Assembly (NCBI GenBank): GCA_963556695.1
Contig: CAUWAG010000003.1
Span: forward strand, 2,170,001 to 2,234,000
DNA length: 64,000 bases
Source of the DNA: Anthostomella pinea
Taxonomy: Eukaryota; Ascomycota; Sordariomycetes; Xylariales; Xylariaceae
Reading direction: 5' to 3'
The translations under genes and the position numbers were made by a program. The notes below the pieces were generated by a model, which did not search any database, was not told the origin of the DNA, and saw only the letters and a list, made by a program, of their open reading frames with translations. Shown here piece by piece: positions 1 through 10,655 of this stretch. How positions within the stretch are numbered: position 1 is the stretch's first letter; each line of letters opens with the position of its first letter.

Positions 1-762
1 TGCCCTTGGTTCGCGGCAAAGGTGTGATATAGGAGAGCTTTCGCCTGGTCCCGCTCCACTGCATCGCCAACTCCCGTCGCATACATCATGCCAACCATGT
101 ATTGCGCAGAGCTGTTTCCGTGATGTGCAGCCAGTCTGTAGTAGTGGTCGAATGCTGTCTTGAAGTTTCGTGGGTGCGAGTAGTTCCCAAAGAAGTTGAG
201 CTGCGCCAAGAGGTAGATGGCATCGGTGTTGTTCTGGTCAGCAGATTGCTGGAGTAGCTTGACACCCTCGAGGAGAGGTCCGCTTATGACAGGCGACGCA
301 TGCTCCTGGGGAGGCGCGCTGACCCGCAAGCTTGGTAGAGCTTTCATAGCATATTGGAACAATGCGCTGAAGAGGCCATTCTGCTTTTTCGACCGCCGGT
401 GGTGTGACGTCCTGATCTTTCGGAACTCGGCCGTCGCTTCGTTGACAAGCTCCCATCCTGCACAAGGTTAGGTGACCGTCCATAGAGTCCAGCCCAAGAA
501 CATGCCAGCCTTACCGCTTTGGTATGGAGTCCACGCATATTGTGCGCCGTAGGCAATGTCGGTTTCCGTCGCCGGTTCGGGTTTCGTGGAATCTTTGTCA
601 TGACCATCCGTTCCGGCGGCTTTCTGGTCGGCAGAGTATGCGAGACCAACGGCCTGCAGTAGCACTAAGAGGCATACTTGTCAGCTGCCGCATCCGCCAA
701 CAAAAGTAGGACGTATCGATGGATGTAGACATACGGAGGGCTGAGACGAGCCAACGCCTCAT
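1..762 (-). CDS. HRD3/SEL1L-like ERAD subunit, 5' part (runs off the window)
   Basis: Likely the Hrd3/SEL1L partner of the Hrd1 ubiquitin ligase, which recruits misfolded glycoproteins in the ER lumen. Coding segments are 735-762, 515-664 and 1-457, with introns 665-734 and 458-514 that have good GT..AG ends and keep phase. The first exon is only 28 bp; splicing joins it to a leucine run, giving a clear secretory signal peptide (about residues 1-20, ending near GLAYSADQ). The last visible exon contains Sel1-type repeats, including segments like DAIYLLAQLNFFG and SAQYMVGMMYATGVG. The start ATG at 760-762 is chosen because it gives the signal peptide. The C-terminus, normally with a transmembrane anchor, lies outside the window. 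Another Sel1-repeat secretory protein is possible, but length and layout fit Hrd3 best. Confidence 0.75.
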
Positions 763-1661
763 ACTGGAGATATCTGCTATGAGCAAGATGTACGTAGCTG
801 TAGGGATATCATGGCCTCCTAGGGGAGCTCAAGAGTGGAACGAAAAAAGACGCGGGTGAATGAAGAAGTTGGGTGGTGTGCACCAGGACGGGTGACTTGT
901 CCAGAGCTGCGGCATTTGTCAAGCTGTCCAGATCGACAAACGCGACGTCAACTTGCTGCTTCCATTCGGGATTGCGGGTTGGCCATACAAGGATGTAGCG
1001 TTCCGTATTGTACGGTGCTAGCTCAAAGTTGGGAGGGCGCTAACCTTAGGAGAAATAGTTACGTGTGACGGTGTTTATGAAAAGACACGGTGTCAAGATA
1101 TTAAACAATGCGGCAGGAAAAAATGTTTGAGTTTAAGAGCAGTTATTCTCACACAAGACTGAAAGGCATGTGGAGTAGCAGAGTCCAGAGTAGACACCTG
1201 CGTGCAAACACACCGGATAAAGCGCATTCAAGTATGAAACTGGCTGTTACGGTAGGATAGGGAGTTAGCGCGATGCCAATGGCTCATTTCTGATTGGCTG
1301 AAAAGGCAAAGGATCGAAGTGGAACTTTACTGGCGAATCCCAGGCCTCACTCAATCGGTGAATATTGGATTTTTACTGCAGAGTGAGAGGACGAGTTTGA
1401 TACCAGACCTCCCACCATCAGATATTAGGAATTGCTGAAGCCCTGAGAGACCCAGGTATTGATATCCCACTCCCTTGACTGGCTTAGTCTCCGACACAAT
1501 TTTGCCGCAGCGGACATACACCTGGCCCGAACTCGAGGCCACTCACTCACCCACTTACACAGACCGGAACATACCGCCCTCACCAGCAGCAGCAGCAGCA
1601 GCACCAAGCACAACCAAGCACAACCTGCAGTCCCCAACCCAAGGAAAAGAGAGAAAGCGCA
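763..1661. other. Intergenic region between divergent genes
   Basis: No convincing coding sequence. It should hold the divergent promoters of the HRD3-like and WD40 genes. A short (CAG)n microsatellite lies at about 1584-1603 in the presumed 5' leader of the WD40 gene. Confidence 0.6.
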
Positions 1662-2927
1662 ATGTTCCCCCTCGCCTGCATAGACGGGTACCGGCTCCCA
1701 GTCCGGCAAGAAGTCTACATCCTGTCCATCCTACCACTAATCCGCGGGCCGGCGACGATATCCTCGGACCAGAAGCTCTCGCTCTTCGACCCGCTCAGCC
1801 TGCGGACCGGCCCTATTCGGGACGTCGTCGCCAGCCATGGCAACCTGACATGCGCGGCGGCGTTCGACGCCGCAAACGCCGTTGTCTGTACCGCCGGCGA
1901 GGACGGCAGCTTGTCCATGTGGGATCTGAGGCTGGAGGCGCGGCAGGCCGAGGTGGCCAGGTTGACAGGTGGGGAAGACGTCTTTATGTGTATGAGTACT
2001 GTGCTGAGGAATATATAGTCAATGATCACAATGATCTTAATAATCTCTCAACGGCACTTCCCGTACTCTCCCTGGCCTGCTCGAGCGAAGGGTTTACGGT
2101 TGTGGCTGGTACCGAGTTGATGAACCACCAAGCTTCGATATTAGCATGGTGAGTTCATGTCGTTGACTCATATCACATGCCTTGAACGCTCATGAAGTTC
2201 CAGGGATGTACGCGCAGCGCCGACGCCAAAGCTTCACTACAAGGAGGTCCATAGCGATGATGTGACAGAGGTCTGTTAACACTGTTGCTGTACTGGGTCC
2301 AAAATGCTGACCCTATAATAGCTGAACTTCCACCCCAGAGACCCGAATATCTTGCTGTCGGGGTCAACAGACGGTCTCGTGAACATCTATGACACGAGGA
2401 TTACAGACGAGGATGAGGTTGTGATCCAAACTTTCAACCACGATTCATCTATCCACCACGCAGCCTTCCTAAACGACACCGAGGTGTATGCCCTGTCTCA
2501 CGACGAGAGACTGGCGCTCTATGACATGGCTGAAGGGTACGAGAAGGGTGCCGCGACGACGGACTTTGGAGACATGCGCTCCGTGCTTGGCTGCCAATAT
2601 ATCGCCAACATCTCTGCGAAAGCCAACGGTGCTGGAGCGGTGATAGGTGCTGGTGCCCATGAGTAAGCTCCCTGGTCCCCCAATGATGAGTCCTAATTTT
2701 ACCTACCTACGCTTTCCGCTAACTCTTACTGCAGCCAGCAAGCATTCGAGATGATCCATCTCACAAAAGGCGAATCAGGTTGGGCCCTCGACAGGGCCAA
2801 CAGCGTAGGGTTGCCCGGTGCTCATTCGGAGGAGGTCGTTCGAAGCTTCTGCTTCTACGACGAAGCGCAGATGGTGTTCAGTGCCGGCGAAGACGGATGC
2901 ATCAAGGCATGGCGAGCAAACGCATAG
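1662..2927 (+). CDS. WD40-repeat protein, WDR89-like
   Basis: Five exons: 1662-1968, 2019-2148, 2204-2270, 2322-2662 and 2735-2927. Together they give an in-phase protein of about 345 residues. WD40 repeats are recognisable from segments such as AGEDGSLSMWDLR, the SGSTDGLVNIYDTR repeat and the terminal SAGEDGCIKAWRA, consistent with one seven-bladed propeller. Length and the HSDDVTELNFHP segment fit the WDR89 family, a small scaffold protein of undefined function. The first intron (50 bp) has the least certain boundaries; the others have clear donors and acceptors. The stop lies 56 bp from the stop of the convergent FRG1-like gene, so their 3' UTRs must overlap or be extremely short. Confidence 0.8.
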
Positions 2928-2983
2928 CAAGCAATACGAGTAAAATCCCAACCCAAACACATCCACCTCCGCTCCCGTGCTCC

Positions 2984-3910
2984 TCAACCGTACTTGTCGT
3001 GCTTGTTCTTGGACTTCAGATCCAGCAGCTGCTCGTGATAATCGCCCTCGCGTCTCGCCCTCTTCAGATTCCGGACCTCGTCCTCGTCGAGCCGTCGCCC
3101 GACGGCGTCCTCCAGCTCCTTCCGGCTGACCTTGGCCTTCTCCTTGGACTCCTTCGACGCCTTCAGCCGCGGCTTGAAGCGCGCCTGCATCCGTAGGCGT
3201 AGCGTCGAGTCGAAGCTGATCTCCGTTGCGTCGCCCCTGATCTCGGGCGTGCCGTTTGCCTTTGTGGAATCATCCTTCACCGTCAGGAACGTCTCGCGCA
3301 GCGTCTGCAGCTGGAATGTGCCCGGTGTATCGGTCGTCGGGATGACCGTCCATGTTTCGGGCGGCGCTACGGCTTCGGAGGTCGCTGTCAGGATGCCGTA
3401 CTTGTCGCAACTCAGGTATCTAGTGAAGGTTCGATCACGTTAGCTAGCCGTGTGCACAACAACCACAGCCTTCCAGACACAAACACCAAGCCGCAGCAAT
3501 GAATGAAAGAGCACCTACTTGCCATAGCGTCCCTTGAACCGAAAGTGCTCGGTGCCGTAGATCTTGTTCGCGACCCAGACCTGGCGCACATCGTGCGGCT
3601 CGGCGCTCGACGGGTTAGCGTCGATGATGTTGACGATGGGATCCGTGAAGACCTTGCCGTTCGCATCGCAGGCCAGACAAGTCGGCGGCTCCGTGGGCAG
3701 CACCAGCATGATAGGTCCCACGACGTCGCCAATGGCCTCGGCGGACACCCAGCTGTCGTCGTCGCCCTCTGCGTCTTCGTTGGCGGCTTTCGCGACTGCG
3801 AGCTCGCCGCTGGGACCGACACCGCCCGCCTCCTCGGTTGATGGGTCGGCCTCGGGGCGCTTTCTCTTCTTCGGCTTCTTCTCGCCTTTGAAGGAAAGTG
3901 GCTTGACCAT
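2984..3910 (-). CDS. FRG1-like nuclear/RNA-biogenesis protein
   Basis: Exons 3519-3910 and 2984-3419, intron 3420-3518; 275 residues. The N-terminus is lysine-rich (KGEKKPKKRKRPE, a likely nuclear localisation signal), followed by an acidic linker. The FRG1 beta-trefoil-like domain follows from about residue 55 to 215, with the family signature around the splice junction (FKGRYGKYLSCDKYGIL). The C-terminal third is basic and charged (KASKESKEKAKVSRKELE). FRG1 proteins are associated with pre-mRNA processing and nucleolar/Cajal structures, and actin binding has been reported for the animal protein. The start at 3910 is preferred to an upstream in-frame ATG because the conserved MVKPLSFKG begins there. 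Confidence 0.85.
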
Positions 3911-4357
3911 CTTGTATCGTAGGGGGCGCTGCCGGTACCTATGTTCGATCAAATTGTTCGTTGTTCGTGCAGGATGCAAGCTCGACGAGAGCTTGGAGGT
4001 CGAGCTAACTCCCAGGTCTAGAATCTACAGGGGTTTTGCGAGCACCCCACTCCCGCTCAGCCGCCCCGAAAAGGCTCAGCGCCCGCGTTGAATGCAGGTG
4101 GCATCCAGCTCCCAGAGGCCCCCCTATCGTCCGGAAACCTCCTACGACAGGAAGCGGCGCGCTCCGATGTTACAGTGAATTCTCATCGTGAATTCATTAA
4201 CCCGACGTTTTCCTTAGGATGAGGCCATGGTGATTAAATGATAAATAGTTAACTCCTTGCTACTCAGATCATAATTGATTGACTCATCGAACTTGACTCT
4301 GAATCCATTGCATTTACATAACTCTGACTCTTGACTCTCTTGAGCCCAACTCCATCC

Positions 4358-5551
4358 ATGGCGACAGCTCAGCCCGTTGTGGTGTCCTTGGCGGATCTGA
4401 AGAGTGGTGAGAACGCCGCTGGAACTTCGCAAGATTACAATTGCTGACTCGGCGCAGGTAATGTCTCGTTTGAGCAGCTCCAAGAGGCATTTGGACCCGA
4501 GTCACTGGGTATACTAGTAGTCAAAGATGTGCCAGCGGAGTTCCCAGATCTGAGGAGCAAACTTCTGTCTTATGCCTCATACATGGGCAACCTGTCCGAG
4601 AAGGACTTCGGTACGAAACCACAGTCTGCTGTACCGGAAACATCGCAAGACTGACCGAGTCCAGACCAATTCACGAACGAAGCAGCGAAGTACCTAGTGG
4701 GATGGTCGAAGGGCAGGGAGCAACTGAAAGACGGCGGCGCAGACGAGTTCAAGGGCTCATTCTATGCCAACTGCGCCTTCTACGTCGATCCATCGCTCGA
4801 ATCGGCCAAGCCGACCGAGCAGTTTCCCCTGGATCAGTTTCCGGAGTATCTGGCGCCGAACTCATGGCCGCCGAACGAGATGCTGCCCGGCTTCAAGCCG
4901 ACAATGGAACAGATGTGTAGCCTGATCATAGACACGGCCGTCCTAGTCGCGCGGGCGTGCGACAAGTTCGCCGAAAAGGAGATCTCGGACTACCCGACGG
5001 CGTATCTGGAGAACGTGGTCAAGTCCTCGTCGACGACGAAGGCGCGGCTGCTTCACTACTACCCCATGTCGGAAGAGGCTATGGCCAAGGGCATGGAGGA
5101 GGATAACTGGTGCGCGGTGCACAAGGACCATGGCTGCCTGACGGGTCTCACCTCGGCCATGTTCGTCGACGAGCTCAAGACGGACGCCAAGGTGGTCAAA
5201 CCTGAGGGGTCCTGCCAGGTCGTCCCATCCTCTCTGCCGACGCTGGAGGAGCTGCCCACGTCGCCGGATGCGCAGGCCGGCCTCTGGATCAAGGACCGCA
5301 AGGGCGTGGCGGTCCAGGTCAAGATCCCGAAGGACTGCATCGCGTTCCAGACGGGCGAGGCGCTTGAGCGCATCACTCGTGGCAAGTTTAGGGCGGTCGA
5401 GCACTCGGTCCGAGGAGCGTACGCAAAGGGGGTGGCGCGGAACACGCTGGCGGTGTTCACGCAGCCGAATCTGGAGGACGAGGTCGATCTGGACCAGCAC
5501 ATCAACTTTGGCGACTTTGCGAGAGGAATTATAGCCAAGAACACCGTCTGA
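4358..5551 (+). CDS. 2-oxoglutarate/Fe(II)-dependent oxygenase, isopenicillin-N-synthase-like fold
   Basis: Exons 4358-4406, 4458-4610 and 4665-5551 give 362 residues. The N-terminal part resembles the non-haem dioxygenase N-domain (SLGILVVKDVP). The C-terminal double-stranded beta-helix contains the iron ligands: HxD in the segment AVHKDHGCLTGLT (about H220 and D222) and a distal His in RAVEHSVRG (about H314). An Arg follows in GVARNTLAVFTQP as a possible 2-oxoglutarate contact. The substrate cannot be read from the sequence; such proteins are common in fungi both inside and outside metabolite clusters. The neighbours here are housekeeping genes, which does not suggest a cluster. Confidence 0.82.
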
Positions 5552-6046
5552 TAAGCAAGCCTAGATCTGAAGATCAACTTGGCCGGTTCGATAGCATCAA
5601 CGTCATATGTCCCTAGTTACTATAACTCTCCTGACGACACACCATGGCTGTGACCAACGCCGTAGACGGCGCCCTGAAGTAGTATGGACGTATAGGGAAA
5701 TGTAATTCCTCTGCTGCAAAAAACGAAATGCCCGAGAGGACGTAGAGGATCTGCAGTGAGCATGTGGGAATCCGACCCACCGCGCTGGCATGATCTGCGT
5801 GGTGGCTGCTACAAGCACAGTCCGATGTCAAATCATCTTGCATGTGGCAGGCAGAAGAATATGGCGTCACTCCTCCTGGCACCTCACCTCATCTCAGCCG
5901 ATAGCCTCTATTTATACCGACGCACACAACACCCACTTCCCTCTTCATACTTCATACCCCGAACAGCCGTCAAACCATTACAAACCCAACTCACCCCAAA
6001 CCCACGAGTCACACATCTATCTCTACAAGCCAGCCCGACCAACAAC
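5552..6046. other. Intergenic, promoter of thioredoxin-fold gene
   Basis: No gene seen. A TATA-like stretch (tatttata) near 5909-5916 and a C/A-rich leader precede the ATG at 6047. Confidence 0.4.
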
Positions 6047-6697
6047 ATGGCGCTTCCCCCAAAGTTCGCCGGCCAAAAGCTGGTATTCAACACGCCCGCC
6101 GCCACGGCCCCGACCCCGCCCGCGCAACATACACTGGAACTCTTCCTCGACTACGTGTGCCCGTTCAGCGCCAAGCAGTTCAACACCATCTACAACGTGG
6201 TCGCGCCCATGGTGCGCGAAAAACCATCCTGGGCCTCAAGCCTCCAATTCGTGTTCCGCCAGCAGGTGCAGCCATGGCACCCATCCTCAACGCTGACGCA
6301 CGAGTCGGCCGTCGCGGTACTACGACTCGCGCCCGAGAAGTACTGGGCCTTCAGCGACGCCCTGTTCCGCGAGCAGAAGGCCTTCTTCGATGTCAATGTG
6401 GTCAACGAGACGCGCAACGACACCTACAGGCGGCTGGCTAAGATCGGCGCCTTTGTCGGTGTTGATGAGGATGCTATGTATGGGTTGTTGGCTATCCCGG
6501 ATCATGCGGCTGAGGATGGCAGTCTGAATGTCGGCAATGGTGTTACGAACGACCTTAAGGTCATGGTTAAGATGGCAAGGCTGGTCGGCGTGCATGTGAG
6601 CCCCACGGTCATCTTTGATGGGGTTGTTGCTGGCGATATCAGCTCTGGGTGGACGAAGGAGCAGTGGCATGAGTGGTTGACTAAGAACCTTGCTTGA
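6047..6697 (+). CDS. Thioredoxin-fold (DsbA-like) protein
   Basis: Single exon, 216 residues. It begins LELFLDYVCPFSAKQFNTIY at about residue 27, the beta-strand plus redox-site region of DsbA/Frs2-like thioredoxin folds. The redox motif is CPFS rather than CPYC, so only one cysteine is present and a disulfide-exchange role is unlikely without another cysteine. A cis-proline segment (VHVSPTVIFDG) sits near the C-terminus as the fold requires, followed by SGWTKEQWHEWL. Similar short fungal proteins are usually annotated only as thioredoxin-like. The start at 6047 is chosen over an upstream in-frame ATG because homology-like sequence starts at MALPPKF and the region before it looks like leader. 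Substrate unknown. Confidence 0.75.
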   Translation: MALPPKFAGQKLVFNTPAATAPTPPAQHTLELFLDYVCPFSAKQFNTIYNVVAPMVREKPSWASSLQFVFRQQVQPWHPSSTLTHESAVAVLRLAPEKYWAFSDALFREQKAFFDVNVVNETRNDTYRRLAKIGAFVGVDEDAMYGLLAIPDHAAEDGSLNVGNGVTNDLKVMVKMARLVGVHVSPTVIFDGVVAGDISSGWTKEQWHEWLTKNLA

Positions 6698-7271
6698 GGG
6701 GGCTGCTGCTCCGACTTGTGGTGTTCGTTTTAAGTTGAGTGGGATTCGTTGAGCCTAGATGGCATGCTGAGACCGCTCTACATGAGGGGATGTGCATGTG
6801 AATGTAAAGTCAGATGCAGTTCACCAGCCCCTTCAAATCCTATCTGAATTGATCTCAGGAAAACCGGTTTAGAGATCACTGGAGATCTGATACTGGAGCC
6901 AGTGAGGAGCGCGCTGACCAAGGGAGCCATTCCGACGGCGGGATAACTACTATGCAGACGCTCCGCGGCGTCAGCTCGTCTACCCTGGCCTTTGGCATAG
7001 AACCTAGGTAGTTAAGAAACTCACTCGTCTATTGATTTGGAATTAAGTCTCCAAGCACCATTGAAAAGATGCATTTCGAGACGATATGAGTGAGACAAGT
7101 CAGCAAACGGCTTGCAGCTGGCAGTAACTGTCAGACCCGACAGTCAGCTGCCACCCATGCGCGTGTCGCGTGAATTTGTAATTCGCTTGGCCAACCACCA
7201 TCATGATGACCTTGCACCAGTAGCCCCTGACAGCGTCTTGAACTCATACTGCAAGAGTGGCTTATCACAGA
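6698..7271. other. Intergenic, nothing recognised
   Basis: 3' end of the thioredoxin-fold gene and promoter of the next gene; no further coding signal or repeat seen. Confidence 0.5.
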
Positions 7272-8220
7272 ATGCTTGGTCTTGGAATACTGAAAAGGTC
7301 TCAATTGAGCCCTCTCAAACGGCATGTCGATGCCCTGCGAAGTGCAGTGGTCCGCCCGTCACCGCGGACCAACCTCCAGCTCTCATTCACGAGGTTCGAG
7401 TCAAGTACGGCGAAAAAGCCAGCAAGCACTGGGCCGGCCCCGAAACCGACGCCCCCAAAACTCGGTATGATTCTTCCAAGAAGTAAGGACTAATTGAGTA
7501 TTGAGCTCACGTAAATTTCGTTATAGCATACCCCGAGAGACTCTGCGTCTACCATGCCGGCACGGGGCGGGTTACCTTCCTAGCTTGTCTGAAGCTGTCC
7601 ACCCTATTCATATTCGCCTTCTTCGGCTTCGTCGTCACGCCCAGCTATTTCGAAAGAGAAGGTCTTTCTACGACGGTAGCTCGCAGTAAGTTGCTGCTGT
7701 CTTTGCTGACGGGCTTGGTGGACATGACATTCTGCCTCTCAGGCTTGGATCTGTTGTCGTCTCGCTCGTCGAACAGTCTACTCGCTTGGTGTTCATGCGT
7801 TCACAAGCTGACACATACATACCAGCAACATTCTCCGCCATAATACCACTAGTATTCGTGGCGTACACGACGTCTCCCTTCGTCACCTTCATCCACATCC
7901 GCCTGCCGCCCTTCGCCCGGCAATCGGAGGACATGCTGCGTCGGTTCGTGCGGACGCTGCCGCCGCAGACCGAGCTGGACATCACGACCATGAGCTTCAT
8001 CGCTAAGCCGCGCCTGAGCACGGTGAAGATGTGCGATCTCAAGCCCGCTAGCAAGAGACTGGGCATTGTCAACATGTTCAGAGACACGACGGCGGAGAAC
8101 GCGACGAGGAGGTGGTACATGTTCCCCGCGGTCGGAAATTTTAATGTCCAGAGCAACCAGATGCCCAAGGTGGGTTGGGTCTGGGAGAGCATGCATGGCG
8201 CTATTGCCAGGCAGCGATGA
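7272..8220 (+). CDS. TMEM70/TMEM186-like mitochondrial inner-membrane protein
   Basis: Exons 7272-7464, 7527-7685 and 7826-8220 give 248 residues in phase. The first about 60 residues are rich in Arg, Ser and Leu with almost no acidic residues (LKRSQLSPLKRHVDALR), a mitochondrial presequence. Two transmembrane segments follow: one in LKLSTLFIFAFFGFVVTP and one in FSAIIPLVFVAYTTSPFV. The preceding YPERLCVYHAGTGR and the basic C-terminal domain match the fungal TMEM70-type family, whose animal members assist ATP synthase or complex I assembly. Intron 2 (7686-7825) ends 14 bases after a canonical CTGAC branch site, which fixes the third exon. Confidence 0.75.
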
Positions 8221-9239
8221 TCTGATCGCCCATGGGGGGCTTTGGGTTTAGGGTGTTTGATAGGTATGGCGGCGGCTGTTCATCGCCATTATGACTTTGA
8301 GGACATCTTATCAGTCCCGAGTGAAGTAAGGAATGAGAAATTCCGTTTCAAGAGTAACGAACGATAAGAGTAATCCATCTATGAGGAGGTAATCTGTAGT
8401 ATCTTTTTGTTGATAAAGTGATTGATGAAGATGAATCTAATTCGGTTACTAACTTCCAAACCGGAATCCTCAGCGCGTAGGTTTGAACTATCACGCAACG
8501 GCACCATACATTTTTTCATTACTGAGCTTTGGATTCCGCGTTCCCTCTTGGGAGACGACGTCGTCGGAACGGGCATTCTCACAGATCATTTCATGCCTGT
8601 GCACAATGATACACGCCCATGTTTAGATGTGCTCCCGTACCTGCGGGGAGTTCATATACATTCGTAATGTGGCCAGACTCCGCAGCGTCAGGCTATATGC
8701 TGCTGCGCCTCGTTGCCCAATCGCGCACAACGCCCCTTTCTCTCGGTTTCCGATCAAACCGACTGTGAAGAGATGTCATATGAAACCTCTCCTATTTACT
8801 CATAAGCGCAAAGCAGCAGCAGCTGAAGAAATCTCGGCAACGTCCTCAGGGACATCTGGACGTCCTTGACCTTGATATCTTCCTCAGTTGCTTTCATTCA
8901 CTCCAGTATGTCCTCAAAGTTCCTGCATTGTCTCTCGACAGCGTTTTTATGAAGTATTAAATATTCATTAAGACACGATATGTATATATCTAGTATCTCA
9001 GGGGCTTATCGAGATTAGCTTTAGCCTTTGAACCCAGTCAGCCCCAGTGACGTCCTTATCAGCCACTAAGTTTAGTCGAACGGCGGCGATATCATCAGTG
9101 ATAAGGTTAAGCAGAACCCCCGCTTACCTCTTATTATTCTCTAGCAATGACATGCTGCTCCTTGGTCACCATTGAAGCGAGCAGATCGACAGAATCCATC
9201 AACAACTACCAACGTCCAACGTCCAACGCCATCGGGAAA
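8221..9239. other. Intergenic, about 1 kb without a recognised gene
   Basis: Short chance ORFs only. The right part is the presumed promoter of the Zn2Cys6 gene. Confidence 0.5.
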
Positions 9240-10655
9240 ATGGATCAGACGGATTCGACTGTCTGCGGGGAGCCCGAAGAACGGCGCCACCAACCCAAAC
9301 GACAACGGATCGTCGAGGGATCCTGCTGGCCCTGCAAGCAACGTCGCGTGAAATGTGACCTACAGAAATCATCCTGCCGGAGGTGCGTGCTGTCCGGCAC
9401 CCAGTGCAGCTATGACAAGCTGGTCCTCCGGTGGCGAGGCAGACCGACCAGGACTGCACCCTTCCTCCAGCAAGTCTTCTCCGACGTCGCCGACGGGTCT
9501 GGGACACCTCTGGCCACGAACGAGCGTCGGGCCCTCGACTACTTCAAGGCCCGGCTGTGGCCTCTTCTGTCAACTGCAGACCGACCATGCTCCCCGCCCA
9601 TCTCCCTGGCTCTACGATCCCGCCCGGTGCTCCAAGCGGCTTGCATCTTCGCCGAGTCGCACCGAGCCCTCCAGGAACGAGGCCAGTCGAGAGAGGCGCT
9701 GATGAGCCGGCGCCTGAACTGCATGGCATCCATACGCGGACAGCTGGGTAGTGACAGTGCTGAACGCCAGATGCTGGACTGTCTCCTGGTCGCTGTGCTA
9801 CTTTTGTACCTTCTAGACGGCTTCGTCGACTGCAACCAGCAGCATGCATCTACGCAGGCGCATTATGCTGGAGTGTTGGCCATCCTCGACGCTCTGGGTG
9901 GTTTCGAGTCAGCGTGGAAGTCATCTGAAAGGGAGACCTGCATGCTGCTCTCGGAATTCGCATCTACGGACTTGACTGACGCGCTGCTGCAGGGTCGGAA
10001 GCCCTGCTTTCCGCCCACTATTTGGCAGCAGATCCAGTCTGGACCTGTATGGTGGCAAACCACGAGCCAGGGCACAAGATCTCTCGCCTCTGTCTTGGGC
10101 ACTATGGCGGAGATGGCATTTTATTCACAGGATATTCGGGATGGGCAGGAACTTTGCAGAGACAAAGTCGTCGAGTTTGAACGCGCACTACAGCCCACAT
10201 ACTCGATACTCGAAAGCGATACTTTCATGGAGAAGGAACTCGTCCGAGCATCGGATCCCGCCAGGATGCCCGAGGTATTTGCCAACGCGTTCGTCAGAGC
10301 ATTTCAACATGCTGGTTTGATCTATCTCTATAGAGTGATCTGCAACCTGCCAACTCGCCATCTCCTCCTCCAACAACACGTCCACGCCTGTCTCGATTGC
10401 ATACAGGGCATTGATCTCAACTGCAAAGCACAGAACTGTGCATTGTTCCCCTTGTACGTTGCAGGGGCCCATTCCCTGTCCAAGGTGCATCGGGATTGCG
10501 TCTTGCTCCGACTCGACGGCATCTACGCCGCTCTCAGATTTGAGGCTGTTCTGTCTATCCGCGCAGCTTTGGAGAGCTTGTGGAAGTCCGAGAGGCAGTT
10601 AGAGACCTGGTCAAGTGCTTTCCAAGACCTTGCTGTGGGCACTTTGGTCCTGTGA
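9240..10655 (+). CDS. Zn(II)2Cys6 transcription factor
   Basis: Single exon, 471 residues. A Gal4-type binuclear zinc cluster lies at about residues 29-56 with spacing C-X2-C-X6-C-X6-C-X2-C-X6-C (CWPCKQRRVKC, then CRRCVLSGTQC), preceded by a basic stretch (RRHQPKRQR). The rest is alpha-helical and leucine-rich, like the C-terminal regulatory domain of fungal factors of this class (Fungal_trans_2-like), and ends at LAVGTLVL. The ATG at 9240 is preferred to 9147 because it lies in a good context and starts just before the cluster. It may regulate neighbouring genes such as the aldehyde dehydrogenase and permease to its right, but the sequence does not prove this. Confidence 0.88.
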   Translation: MDQTDSTVCGEPEERRHQPKRQRIVEGSCWPCKQRRVKCDLQKSSCRRCVLSGTQCSYDKLVLRWRGRPTRTAPFLQQVFSDVADGSGTPLATNERRALDYFKARLWPLLSTADRPCSPPISLALRSRPVLQAACIFAESHRALQERGQSREALMSRRLNCMASIRGQLGSDSAERQMLDCLLVAVLLLYLLDGFVDCNQQHASTQAHYAGVLAILDALGGFESAWKSSERETCMLLSEFASTDLTDALLQGRKPCFPPTIWQQIQSGPVWWQTTSQGTRSLASVLGTMAEMAFYSQDIRDGQELCRDKVVEFERALQPTYSILESDTFMEKELVRASDPARMPEVFANAFVRAFQHAGLIYLYRVICNLPTRHLLLQQHVHACLDCIQGIDLNCKAQNCALFPLYVAGAHSLSKVHRDCVLLRLDGIYAALRFEAVLSIRAALESLWKSERQLETWSSAFQDLAVGTLVL

